In this document: positions 17,138 through 25,802 of the stretch, piece by piece
How the letters are laid out: each line of letters begins with the position of its first letter
Numbering within the stretch: the stretch's first letter is position 1
Origin: RYN-230 sp963717125
GTDB taxonomy: Bacteria; Actinomycetota; Actinomycetes; Streptosporangiales; Streptosporangiaceae
DNA: 64,000 nt
NCBI GenBank assembly: GCA_963717125.1
Contig: CAVQVG010000009.1
Span: 62,001-126,000 of the forward strand
Reading direction: 5' to 3'
The notes under the pieces: model-generated
Database searches by the model: none
The model's input: the letters and a program-made list of their open reading frames with translations, nothing else
What the model was told of the DNA's origin: nothing
Made by a program: the position numbers and the translations under genes

Positions 17138-18664
17138 ATGGTCTCAATGTCTATTTCGTTCCTCGTCGCGGCGGGCGGGACGCTGGCTGCCCTGGTCGGC
17201 ACCGTCCTGCTGATCCGGCGCTGTGCCCAGGCCCCCCGGGTGGACCTGGTCGCCTGGGTGCTGGCGCTGGCCGGGATGGTCGTCGGGCTGGCCGCGCAGG
17301 CGGTCGGCTACCACCGCGGCTTCGGCGCGACCACGTTCCGCGCCGCGCAGCTCGGCCTGGCCCTGATCGCGCCGCTGGCGCTGGCCTGGGGGATGGCCGA
17401 GGTGGCCGCCCGGGGCCTGGTCGTGCGGTTCGCCACCCGGCTGTGCCTGGCCGGGCTGTTCGTGGTGGCGGCCGTGATCCTGGCCACCGACGTGCTGAGC
17501 GACCGGGCGTTCAGCCAGGCGTGGCCGCTGGCCCGGGCGCACTATCAGCTGCTGCCGCTCGGCCTGCTGGCGGTGGTCGCCGTGGCGGTCGTGCTGGCCG
17601 TGGTCGGCTCGCTGGCCGCGGCTGGGCTGCGGGCCCGGCACGAGCCCGGCTGGCGGCCGGTGCTGCTCGTGCTCGGCGCGGCCGCGGTGGCCGCGCTGGC
17701 CACCCAGGGGCTGCTGGTCAACCTGCCGGTGAACTCGGCCTACGCCGCGCTGTCGCTGCTCGCGGTGGTGGCCGCCTGGCTGGCCGGCGACCGGGCCGCC
17801 CGGGTCCGGCTGGCCGCGCTGCGCGGCGCGGGCGGCCACGGCGGCGGCGGGCAGGACTGGTCCCGGTACGGGTCGGGTTCGGAGTCGGGCGTGGGCTCGG
17901 GCTCGGGCTACCCGGGGGATGACTCCATGGACCTCTACCGCGATGGCTACGGGTACGGCGACTCCGGCGCGTACCCGGCCTACCAGGGCGACCGGTACGG
18001 CTACGACTCGGCCGGGTTCGCCGCGCCGGGCTTCGACTCCGAGGAGTTCCCGGCCCAGGGGGATTCCCGCGGGTTCGCGGCGCCGGACGACTCCCGGGGG
18101 TTCGCCGCGCAGGGCATCGACCCGGACGCCGAGCCGGTGACCGGCGCGTTCGACGCGCTGTACCGGGACAACAGGACCGCGGCCCCGCCGCCGGGCGCCG
18201 CGGCCGGGCCGGCCGCGGCCACCGGGAGCGTGCCCGGCGAACCGGAGACCGGCATGCAGCTGGCCGCGCTCAGCGAGGCCGCGCTCGGCGCCGCCGCGCT
18301 GGCCGACCCGGCGGCGGACACCGAACGGCTGTACGGCCAGATCGCCATCTACACGCTGCTGGAAGCGGGCGCGGCCGAATTCGACCGGCGGGCCAGCACG
18401 GTGCTCGAGCAGGTGCGGACCACGGAGCCGGACACCCTGGTGTTCGTGGTGCACGGCGTGCCGTCCGCGCCACTGCAGCGCATCCTGTACCAGGTGTACC
18501 GGGACCGGGCTGCCTACGACGAGCATCAGCGGAAGTCCTACGTCACCGACTTCGATGCCCGGCTGCGCCCGCTGGTGCTGGCCACCAACGTGATCGAGCT
18601 TGGCGTGCGGGAGGCGAAGGTGTCCTCGCTGGCGCCCGCGCCGCGGGCGGGGCGGGCGCCGTGA
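17138..18664 (+). CDS. Polytopic membrane protein fused to an antibiotic-biosynthesis-monooxygenase-like domain
   Basis: 508 residues; ATG 17138, with ATG 17147 as an alternative. Residues ~1-220 contain about six hydrophobic segments. Residues ~230-350 are low-complexity, rich in Gly, Ser, Tyr and Asp (repeated SRGFAAPD-like units). Residues ~390-500 resemble a dimeric alpha-beta ABM domain: IAIYTLLEAGAAEFDRRAS, PDTLVFVVHGVPSAPLQRIL, QVYRDRAAYDEHQ. ABM domains are cofactor-free quinol monooxygenases or heme-handling proteins. Membrane anchoring of such a domain by a six-helix module is unusual. Function unknown; it overlaps the following glutaredoxin gene by 4 bp. Confidence 0.75.
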   Translation: MVSMSISFLVAAGGTLAALVGTVLLIRRCAQAPRVDLVAWVLALAGMVVGLAAQAVGYHRGFGATTFRAAQLGLALIAPLALAWGMAEVAARGLVVRFATRLCLAGLFVVAAVILATDVLSDRAFSQAWPLARAHYQLLPLGLLAVVAVAVVLAVVGSLAAAGLRARHEPGWRPVLLVLGAAAVAALATQGLLVNLPVNSAYAALSLLAVVAAWLAGDRAARVRLAALRGAGGHGGGGQDWSRYGSGSESGVGSGSGYPGDDSMDLYRDGYGYGDSGAYPAYQGDRYGYDSAGFAAPGFDSEEFPAQGDSRGFAAPDDSRGFAAQGIDPDAEPVTGAFDALYRDNRTAAPPPGAAAGPAAATGSVPGEPETGMQLAALSEAALGAAALADPAADTERLYGQIAIYTLLEAGAAEFDRRASTVLEQVRTTEPDTLVFVVHGVPSAPLQRILYQVYRDRAAYDEHQRKSYVTDFDARLRPLVLATNVIELGVREAKVSSLAPAPRAGRAP

Positions 18665-18975
18665 CCACGGCCGCCGGGGGGCCGGGGCCGTCAGGGCCCG
18701 GGCCGTCGGGGGCGGGGCCGTCGGCCGCGGGGCCGTCCGGGCACCGGGTCACCCTGCTGTCCCGGCCCGGCTGCCACCTGTGCGACACCGCCCGCGAGGT
18801 GATCGCAAAGGTCACCGCCGACCTCGGTGTGCCGTGGGAGGAACGGGACATCACCCAGTCCGCCGCCGATCTCGACAGCTACTGGGACAAGATTCCGGTC
18901 ACCCTGATCGACGGGGTGCAGCACGACTTCTGGCGGGTCAGCGAGGACCGGCTGCGCAGCGCCTTGAGCCGCTGA
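18661..18975 (+). CDS. Glutaredoxin-like thiol-disulfide protein
   Basis: 104 residues from GTG 18661, overlapping the previous stop. After a Gly/Pro/Ser-rich 30-residue lead comes the redox motif RPGCHLCDTAREV (CxxC), then ERDITQSAADLDSYWDKIPVTLIDG with the cis-proline loop (IPVTL). This is the DUF836/glutaredoxin-like group, often found beside rex in actinobacteria. It would act as a cytoplasmic thiol-disulfide exchanger; its partner is unknown. Confidence 0.85.
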   Translation: MTTAAGGPGPSGPGPSGAGPSAAGPSGHRVTLLSRPGCHLCDTAREVIAKVTADLGVPWEERDITQSAADLDSYWDKIPVTLIDGVQHDFWRVSEDRLRSALSR

Positions 18976-18980
18976 CCCGC

Positions 18981-19118
18981 CCGCGCCAAAGGGGGCGCCC
19001 CGCCGACTGGACTGCCGCGCCAAAGGGGGCGCGCCGCCGACTGGACTGAGGAGCGAGGGAGCGAAGCGACTGAGCGACGAGGGAAGTCGGCGGGTATAGC
19101 GCCCCCGGAGGCGCAAGG
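18981..19118. repeat. Dispersed palindromic repeat, copy B, with internal duplication
   Basis: The first 34 bp (18981-19014, starting CCGCGCCAAAGGGGGCG) is repeated in tandem at 19015-19048 with one mismatch. The shared core follows (GACGAGGGAAGTCGGCGGGT, 19076-19095) and ends GCGCCCCCGGAGGCGCAAGG. It lies right after the glutaredoxin stop and just before the Rex operator, in the opposite orientation to copy A. Confidence 0.8.
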
Positions 19119-19134
19119 AGATAGGGCCCTAACT

Positions 19135-19152
19135 TTGTGCAAACGTTCACAA
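19135..19152. promoter_or_regulatory. Rex operator (ROP) upstream of rex
   Basis: TTGTGCAAACGTTCACAA is a near-perfect inverted repeat and differs from the Rex box consensus (TTGTGAAn4TTCACAA type) at one left-half base. It is 86-104 bp upstream of the rex start. Rex binds such sites when NADH/NAD+ is low and releases at high NADH. The position implies autoregulation and redox control of the rex-hemACDB operon. Confidence 0.85.
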
Positions 19153-19238
19153 GGGCGTACGGTTAAAACCGAAGTCTCGCGCGGGCACCTGGGCCGCCCG
19201 CTATGCCCGCAGGTCAATCCCCTCAGGAGCGTCGGCGC

Positions 19239-19931
19239 ATGTCACGCCGTTCAGTGTCTGCGAACGGAAGCCAGGGCATCCCGGAGGCGACCATCGCCCG
19301 CCTCCCCGTGTACCTGAGGGTCCTGTACGCGTTCGCCGAGCAGGACATCCCTACCGTGTCCAGCGAGGAACTCGCCGCCGCGGCCGGGGTGAACTCGGCC
19401 AAGCTGCGCAAGGACCTGTCCCACCTAGGCTCCTACGGCACCCGCGGGGTCGGCTATGACGTGGAGTACCTCGTCTACCAGGTATCCCGTGAGCTGGGCC
19501 TGACCCAGGACTGGCCGGTCGTCATCATCGGCGCCGGGAACCTGGGCCGGGCGCTGGCCAACTACGGCGGCTTCGCCTCCCGCGGCTTCCGGATCGCCGC
19601 GGTGCTGGACAGCCACCCCGAGGTGGTCGGCACCCAGATCGCCGGGCACGGCGTGCTGGACGTGGGCCAGATGGAAGACGTGGTCGCCCGCTACCGGGTG
19701 TCCATCGGGGTCATCGCCACCCCGGCAGCCGCCGCGCAGGCGGTGTGTGACCGGCTGGTCGCCGCCGGGGTAACCAGCATCCTTAACTTCGCCCCTGTCG
19801 TCCTCAATGTGCCCAATGGCGTAGACGTGCGTAAGGTCGACCTGTCGATCGAGTTGCAGATTCTCGCCTTCCACGCGCAGCGGAGGTCGGTGGTGCGCGT
19901 TCCCCAGGATGCAGAGGTCGTTAGCCCGTGA
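19239..19931 (+). CDS. rex: Redox-sensing transcriptional repressor Rex
   Basis: 230 residues from ATG 19239, chosen over ATG 19203 because CAGGAG lies 9 bp before it. The winged helix (PTVSSEELAAAAGVNSAKLRKDLSHLGSYGTRGVGYDVEYL) is followed by a Rossmann domain with VVIIGAGNLGRALANYGGF and IGVIATPAAAAQ. It senses the NADH/NAD+ ratio and represses respiratory and heme genes. The stop overlaps hemA by 4 bp, and its own operator is at 19135-19152. Confidence 0.95.
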   Translation: MSRRSVSANGSQGIPEATIARLPVYLRVLYAFAEQDIPTVSSEELAAAAGVNSAKLRKDLSHLGSYGTRGVGYDVEYLVYQVSRELGLTQDWPVVIIGAGNLGRALANYGGFASRGFRIAAVLDSHPEVVGTQIAGHGVLDVGQMEDVVARYRVSIGVIATPAAAAQAVCDRLVAAGVTSILNFAPVVLNVPNGVDVRKVDLSIELQILAFHAQRRSVVRVPQDAEVVSP

Positions 19932-21409
19932 GCGTGCTGGTCGTTGGCCTCAGCCACAAGAGCGCCTCACTCAGCATTCTCGAGCGGGCGGTGGTCAGCG
20001 GGGACGCGCTCGGCAAGCTGCTCCGCGACCTGTCGCTGGCGCCGAACGTGGCCGGCGCGTTCGTGGTGTCCACGTGCAACCGGGCCGAGGTCTACGCCGA
20101 GGTGGACAAGTTCCACGGCGGTGTGTCGTCCATCACCGACCTGCTGGCCCGGTACTCCGGCATCGCGCTCAGCGAGCTGACCCCGCACCTGTACGTGCAC
20201 TACGAGGACCGCGCGGTGCAGCACCTGCTCGCGGTTTCCTGCGGACTGGACTCCATGGTGGTCGGCGAGAGCCAGATCCTCGGCCAGGTCAGGCATGCTC
20301 TCGGCACCGCCCGCGACCAGCGGACGCTGAGTCGTGGGCTGGGGGAGCTGGGCGCCCTCGCGCTGCGCACCGGCAAGCGTGCGCACACCGAGACCCGGAT
20401 CGACCAGGCCGGGGCGAACCTGGTCAGCGTGGGCATCGCGGCGGCCCTGAAGCGGCTGGGCCAGGCGCCGGACACCCTGGCCGGGCGGACCGTGCTGGTG
20501 GTCGGGGCCGGCTCGATGAGCTCACTGGCCGCCACCACCGCCGCCCGCATGGGCGCGGCGCACATCGTGGTGGCCAACCGCACCATGGACCGGGCCGGGA
20601 AGCTGGCCGCGACGGTCGCCGGGAGCACCGCCGAACTGGCCCGCCTGGCCGGTCCACTGGCCGCGGCGGACCTGGTCATCTCCTGCACCGGGGCCACCGG
20701 GGTGGTGATCACCGCCGAGCTGGTGGCCAGCGCGCTGCGGCAGCGCCCCGCCGCCGGCCGGGTGCCGACGCCGGGCCGGGTGCCGACGCAGATCCGGGGG
20801 CCGGCCCCAGCGGGCCGCTGGTGCTGCTCGACCTGGCTATGCCCCGGGACGTGGACCCGGCCGCGGCCGAGCTACCCGGCGTGCACGTGCTCGGCCTGGA
20901 CACGCTGGGCAGCGCCGGGGAGTACCGGGCCGCCGCCCGGGAGAGCGACATCGCCGCGGTCCGCGCGATCGTGGCGGAGGAATTCGCCGGCCGCGTCTCC
21001 GCCATGCACGCGGCCCGGGTCGCGCCGACCGTGGTCGCGCTGCGGGCCAAGGCGTCCACCGTGGTCGACGCGGAACTGGCCCGGCTGGCCGGGCGGCTGC
21101 GCACCGCCGACCATGGCATGCTGAATGAGGTCGAACGGGCCATGCGCCGGGTGGTGGACAAGCTGCTGCACGCGCCGACGGTGCGGGTCAAGGAACTGGC
21201 CGGCTCTCCCAGGCGGCGACTCCTACGAGGATGCGCTGCGGGTCCTGTTCGACCTGGATCCCGCCGTGGTCAACGCGGTGACCGTGGCGGACACCGAGCC
21301 AGCTGACGCCGAGCCAGCTGACGCGGAGCCAGCTGACGTGGACCCAGCCGAAGCAGGCCCAGCCGACGCTGGCACCGCGGGGCCAGCAACCGCAGAGGAC
21401 GAGACATGA
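19928..21409 (+). CDS. hemA: Glutamyl-tRNA reductase, with two compensating frameshifts
   Basis: Starts at GTG 19928. HemA features are clear: FVVSTCNRAEVYAEVD (catalytic Cys), VVGESQILGQVRHAL, the NADPH loop VLVVGAGSMSSLAA, and LLDLAMPRDVDPAAAEL. It reduces glutamyl-tRNA to glutamate-1-semialdehyde, the first committed step of C5 heme synthesis. The frame shifts near 20805-20815 (one base missing in the GGGCCGGCCCC run) and back near 21200-21210 (one base extra in CTCCC), so the total length is preserved. The C-terminal tail has an EPADA minisatellite (15-bp units). An essential gene with two opposite indels points to sequence error. The stop overlaps hemC. Confidence 0.9.
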
Positions 21410-22347
21410 GCCAGCCGCCACTGCGTCTGGGCACTCGCAAGAGCCCGATGGCCATGACCCAGGCCGGCCACGTAGCCCGGCTGATCACGGAGCGGACCGG
21501 AGCCGCGGTGGAGCTGGTCGGGCTGACCACCTTCGGTGACGTCACCCGGGCCGACCTGGCTCAGATCGGCGGCACCGGGGTGTTCGTCAGCGCGCTGCGG
21601 GAGAGCCTGCTGGCCGGCCAGCTCGACCTGGCCGTGCACTCGCTCAAGGACCTGCCGGTCGGGCCCGTGCCCGGCCTGGTACTGGCCGCGGTGCCGACCC
21701 GGGACGACCCCCGGGACGCGCTCATCGGCCGGGACGGGGCCAAGTTCGCCGACCTGCCCCCCGGCGCCCGGATCGGTACCGGCTCGCCGCGCCGGGCCGC
21801 CCAGCTCCGGCTGCTCCGCCCGGACGTGCGCGCGGTGCCGGTCCGCGGCAACGCGGGCACCCGGCTGGGCAAGGTGACGTCCGGCGAGCTGGACGCGGTG
21901 CTGCTGGGCTGCGCCGGGCTGGCCCGGATCGGCCGGCTGGACGCGGTGACCCAGGTGTTCGAGCCGGAGGAGATGGTGCCCGCCCCCGGGCAGGGCGCGC
22001 TCGCGGTGGAGTGCCGCGACGGCGACACGCCGCTGGCCGAATTGCTGTCCAGCGTGGACGATCCAGTCAGCCACGCGGCCGTTACCGCGGAGCGCGCCGT
22101 GCTGGCCGCGTTGCGCGCCGGGTGCAGCGCGCCGGTGGGCGCGTATGCTGCCGGAACGGAGTTTCTGCACGTGATGGCCGTGATCGCGGCCGTCAGCGGG
22201 GAATCGGCGGTGCGGGCCAGTGCCAGTGCCCCGGCCGCCGAGGCGGCCCGCCTCGGCGGTGATGTGGCGGCCGAGCTGCTCCGCCAGGGCGCAGCGCGGT
22301 TCCTGGCACTGTCCTCGGAACACCTCAGCAATGGGGACGATGCATGA
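21406..22347 (+). CDS. hemC: Porphobilinogen deaminase (hydroxymethylbilane synthase)
   Basis: 313 residues, ATG overlapping the hemA stop. Signatures include LRLGTRKSPMAMTQAGHVA, LAVHSLKDLPVGPVPGLVL, PRRAAQLRLLRPD and LRAGCSAPVGAYA, in which the Cys holds the dipyrromethane cofactor. It joins four porphobilinogens into hydroxymethylbilane. It is third in the rex-hemA-hemC-hemD-hemB operon and ATG-overlaps hemD. Confidence 0.96.
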   Translation: MSQPPLRLGTRKSPMAMTQAGHVARLITERTGAAVELVGLTTFGDVTRADLAQIGGTGVFVSALRESLLAGQLDLAVHSLKDLPVGPVPGLVLAAVPTRDDPRDALIGRDGAKFADLPPGARIGTGSPRRAAQLRLLRPDVRAVPVRGNAGTRLGKVTSGELDAVLLGCAGLARIGRLDAVTQVFEPEEMVPAPGQGALAVECRDGDTPLAELLSSVDDPVSHAAVTAERAVLAALRAGCSAPVGAYAAGTEFLHVMAVIAAVSGESAVRASASAPAAEAARLGGDVAAELLRQGAARFLALSSEHLSNGDDA

Positions 22348-23969
22348 GTCAGAGAGCAAAACAGAACGCAGCGCAGGCCAGCCCCGCGGGACACGCGGGC
22401 CAGCCCGGGCTGGTGGCCTTCGTGGGCACCGGTCCGGGCAGCACCGAGCTGCTCACCGTCCGCGCCGCCGAACTGCTCGGCCGTGCGGACCTGATCGTGG
22501 GCAGCGCGGAGGTCATCGAGCAGCTCCGCGAGCTGCTGCCCGCTGACGCGGACATTCGCGACGTGGCCGACCTGGGCGGCGAGCCGGACCTGCTGATCGG
22601 CGCGGCCCGGTCCGGTCGGCTCGCGGTGGCCGCCTACCGCGGCGACCCGCTGCTGTTCGGGCCGGCCGCCGGGCACATCGCGGCGTGCGCCAAGGCCAAG
22701 GTCCGGTTCGAGATCGTGCCGGGCATGCCCGCCGCCACCGCGGTGCCCGCCTACGCCGGGATCCCGCTCACCTCGGAGGCGGGCGGGGACATCCGGATCA
22801 TCGACGCAGCGGACGTTAGCCGGCTCTCCGCCGACGCCGCTCCGCCGCGCAGCCTGGTCATCCTGGGCGCCGAGGCCGGCCCGGCCGACCTGGCCAAGAT
22901 GCTGCTCGCGGCGGGCTGGCCAGAGCGGACCCCGTTCACCATCACCTGGTGCGGGACCACCACCGACCAGCTGACCGTGCGCTGCCACCTGGGCTCGGTC
23001 AGCGCCGACCTGAAGGCGGCCGGGGTGAACCTGCTCACCGAGACCGGGCCCGCCGTGGGCGTGGTGGGGGAGACGGCCGGGACCCACCAGGAACTGTCCT
23101 GGTTCGAGAGCAAGCCGCTGTTCGGCTGGCGGGTGCTGGTGCCCCGGACCAAGGAGCAGGCCGGCGCGGTGTCGCAGCGGCTGCGCGCCTACGGAGCGGT
23201 GCCGGAGGAAGTGCCGACGATCGCGGTCGAGCCGCCGCGCACCCCGCAGCAGATGGAGCGCGCGGTCAAGGGACTGGTCACCGGGCGTTACCAGTGGGTC
23301 GCGTTCACCTCGGCCAACGCGGTCCGGGCCGTGCGTGAGAAGCTGGAGGAGTACGGGCTCGACGCGCGCGCCTTCGCCGGCGTCAAGGTGGCCGCGGTCG
23401 GCGAGCAGACCGGGAAGGCGCTGCTGGCCTTTGGCATCAAGCCGGACCTGATTCCCGAGGGCGACCAGTCTGGCGAAGGGCTGGCCGCGGCCTGGCAGCC
23501 CTACGACAGCGCGCTCGACCCGATCAACCGGGTGCTGCTGCCCCGGGCCGACATCGCCACCGAGACGCTGGTCGCCCGGCTCACCGAGCTGGGCTGGGAG
23601 GCGGAGGACGTGACCGCCTACCGTACGGTGCGGGCCGCACCGCCGCCCGCGGCGATCCGCGAGGCGATCAAGGGTGGCGGGTTCGACGCGGTGCTGTTCA
23701 CCTCCTCCTCCACGGTGCGGAACCTGATCGGCATCGCGGGCAAGCCGCACGCGGTCACGGTGATCGCGGTGATCGGGCCGCAGACCGCGCAGACGGCCGC
23801 GGAGTTCGGCCTGCGGGTGGACGTCAAGGCGCCACGGCCATCGGCCACCGCCCTGGTAGACGCGCTGGCCGAACACGCGGCCGCGGTCCGTGCGGCGGCT
23901 GTCGCGGCGGGTGAACCAGTGCGCAAGCCCAGCGAGCGGCGCCGCGGCGCCCGGCGGCGGCTGCGGTGA
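22344..23969 (+). CDS. hemD: Fused uroporphyrinogen-III methyltransferase-like / uroporphyrinogen-III synthase
   Basis: 541 residues. Residues ~25-255 are a tetrapyrrole methylase fold (LVAFVGTGPGSTELLTVRAA, VPGMPAATAVPAYAGIPLT). The usual GGDP-FVFGR loop is altered to YRGDPLLFGPAAGH, so methyltransferase activity is uncertain. Residues ~265-520 are HemD: GWRVLVPRTKEQAGAVSQRL, WVAFTSANAVRAV, VLLPRADIATETL. HemD closes hydroxymethylbilane with ring D inversion to uroporphyrinogen III. This fusion is normal for actinobacteria. It overlaps hemC and hemB by 4 bp each. Confidence 0.94.
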   Translation: MSQRAKQNAAQASPAGHAGQPGLVAFVGTGPGSTELLTVRAAELLGRADLIVGSAEVIEQLRELLPADADIRDVADLGGEPDLLIGAARSGRLAVAAYRGDPLLFGPAAGHIAACAKAKVRFEIVPGMPAATAVPAYAGIPLTSEAGGDIRIIDAADVSRLSADAAPPRSLVILGAEAGPADLAKMLLAAGWPERTPFTITWCGTTTDQLTVRCHLGSVSADLKAAGVNLLTETGPAVGVVGETAGTHQELSWFESKPLFGWRVLVPRTKEQAGAVSQRLRAYGAVPEEVPTIAVEPPRTPQQMERAVKGLVTGRYQWVAFTSANAVRAVREKLEEYGLDARAFAGVKVAAVGEQTGKALLAFGIKPDLIPEGDQSGEGLAAAWQPYDSALDPINRVLLPRADIATETLVARLTELGWEAEDVTAYRTVRAAPPPAAIREAIKGGGFDAVLFTSSSTVRNLIGIAGKPHAVTVIAVIGPQTAQTAAEFGLRVDVKAPRPSATALVDALAEHAAAVRAAAVAAGEPVRKPSERRRGARRRLR

Positions 23970-24949
23970 CCAGCCCGGGCTTCCCCACCGCCCGGCCGCG
24001 CCGGCTGCGCCGCACCGCGGCGCTGCGCCGCCTGGTCGCGCAGACCAGCGTGCAGCCGTCGGACCTGCTGCTGCCGATGTTCGTCAAGGAAGGGATCGGC
24101 GAGCCGCAGCCGATCGTGTCCATGCCGGGGGTGGTCCAGCACACCCGGGACAGCCTGCGCAAGGCGGCCGTCGAGGCCACCGAGGCGGGGGTCGGCGGGC
24201 TGGTCCTGTTCGGCATCCCGGCCCACAAGGACGGCCGCGGCTCGGCGGCCGACGACCCGGCCGGGATCCTCAACCTGGCCCTCGGCGACCTGGCCGCCGA
24301 GGTGGGCGACGCCACCGTGCTGATGGCCGACCTGTGCCTGGACGAGTACACCGACCACGGCCACTGCGGCCTGCTGACCCCGGCAGGCGAGGTGGACAAC
24401 GACGCGACGCTGGAGCGGTACGCGTCGATCGCCATTGCGCAGGCCGCAGCCGGAGCGCACGCGGTGGCGCCCAGCGGGATGATGGATGGGCAGGTCGCCG
24501 CCATCCGGGCGGCGCTGGACCGGGCCGGCTACGCCGACGTGGCCATCTGCGCCTACTCGGCCAAGTACGCCTCCGCGTTCTACGGGCCGTTCCGCGACGC
24601 GGCCGAGTGCGCGCCACAGTTCGGCGACCGCGCCTCCTACCAGCAGGACCCGCGGGCCGGCGACGCGCTGCGCGAGATCCTGCTCGACGTGGCCGAAGGC
24701 GCGGACATCGTGATGGTCAAGCCCGCGCTGGCGTATCTCGACGTGATCGCCGAGGCGGCGGCGAACGTGCCGGTGCCGGTGGCCGCGTACCAGGTGAGCG
24801 GCGAGTACGCGATGGTCGAGGCGGCCGCGGCCAACGGCTGGCTGGACCGGGACCGGGTCATCTTGGAGACGGTGACCGGGATCCGCCGGGCCGGGGCCAG
24901 CATCATCCTCACCTACTGGGCGGCTGAGCTGGCCCGCCGTCTTGGCTGA
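23966..24949 (+). CDS. hemB: Delta-aminolevulinic acid dehydratase (porphobilinogen synthase)
   Basis: 327 residues from GTG 23966. The two Schiff-base lysine regions are visible (AYSAKYASAFYGPF and MVKPALAYLDVI). The metal loop reads DLCLDEYTDHGHCGLL: Asp replaces the middle Cys of the zinc type, so this is the Mg/K-dependent form. It condenses two 5-aminolevulinates to porphobilinogen. It is the last gene of the overlapping hem operon. Confidence 0.96.
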   Translation: MTSPGFPTARPRRLRRTAALRRLVAQTSVQPSDLLLPMFVKEGIGEPQPIVSMPGVVQHTRDSLRKAAVEATEAGVGGLVLFGIPAHKDGRGSAADDPAGILNLALGDLAAEVGDATVLMADLCLDEYTDHGHCGLLTPAGEVDNDATLERYASIAIAQAAAGAHAVAPSGMMDGQVAAIRAALDRAGYADVAICAYSAKYASAFYGPFRDAAECAPQFGDRASYQQDPRAGDALREILLDVAEGADIVMVKPALAYLDVIAEAAANVPVPVAAYQVSGEYAMVEAAAANGWLDRDRVILETVTGIRRAGASIILTYWAAELARRLG

Positions 24950-25142
24950 CCGGCCTGCGGCCAGTGTGACCTGGGTGGCTGAACGGGCCGTGAAGGGGGA
25001 ATGGGGCGGTGGATGGGGGGTGGGGTTTCCGTTCGGCAACATGTCGGCATCTCCCGGGGAGCCGGCCTGCGCGCAGCGTGGCCGGCCCGCCATCATCAGT
25101 AAGGGAGAGCGCTAACACTGCCGTCGCGGGAAATGGAGCCTG

Positions 25143-25802
25143 ATGGTCGCACCGGTACTACGCCGGAATCGGCGCCGGGACGCCGGGCGGCTGGCCGCGG
25201 CCGCCGCCGGGTACGCGCGGCTCGGCTGGGCGGTCTGCCTCGGCGCCTACCCGCCCAGCCAGAGGGCGGGCCGGGCCTGTTCCTGCGACCGGGTCGGCTG
25301 CCCGGCGCCCGCCGCCCACCCGATGTCGCCGGCCTGGCAACTGCTGGCCAGCTACGAGCCGGGCAAGGTCCGGCAGCGCTGGGCCGACCATCCCGAGGCC
25401 AACATCGTGCTGCCCACCGGGCGGGTGTTCGACGTGCTCGACGTGCCCGCCGCCGCGGGCATCGCGGCGCTGGACGCGATGCGCCAGGCCGCGGTGCAAC
25501 CCGGGCCGGTGGCGGCCGGGGCCGGCCGGGTGCTGTTCTTCGTGGCCACCCGGGGTGCCCCCGAGGACGAGGACGAGTGGTGGTCCTGCCAGCTCGACTG
25601 CGCCCCGGAAGACGGCGGCGAGGTGGCCGGCCTGCGCTGGCACTGCCGGAGCAGCTTCGTGCTCGCCCCGCCGTCCCGCGACCCGGTGGGCACCGCCGCC
25701 CGCTGGCTGATCTCGCCGCCCCCCGATGGTCCTGACCCACTGCCCGATGCCCTGCGCCTGCTGGAGTTCCTGGCCGACGCGTGCGAAGAGGAGGCTTCTT
25801 AG
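25143..25802 (+). CDS. PrimPol-like (bifunctional primase-polymerase N-terminal) protein
   Basis: 219 residues, ATG 25143. The N-terminal half matches the actinobacterial bifunctional primase/polymerase N-domain: YARLGWAVCLGAYPPS, CSCDRVGCPAPAAHPMSPAW, NIVLPTGRVFDVLDVPAAAG. The Cys-rich insert (CSCDRVGC) could bind zinc. It lacks any helicase part. A copy just upstream of hemL is common in actinobacteria, but why is unknown. The stop abuts hemL with a shared AGGAGG ribosome-binding site. Confidence 0.8.
   Translation: MVAPVLRRNRRRDAGRLAAAAAGYARLGWAVCLGAYPPSQRAGRACSCDRVGCPAPAAHPMSPAWQLLASYEPGKVRQRWADHPEANIVLPTGRVFDVLDVPAAAGIAALDAMRQAAVQPGPVAAGAGRVLFFVATRGAPEDEDEWWSCQLDCAPEDGGEVAGLRWHCRSSFVLAPPSRDPVGTAARWLISPPPDGPDPLPDALRLLEFLADACEEEAS

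Noticed and set aside
15441..17213. A 590-codon plus-strand frame over the acyltransferase and HAD phosphatase
   Set aside because: It is an out-of-frame shadow of two recognised genes, with no recognisable domain.
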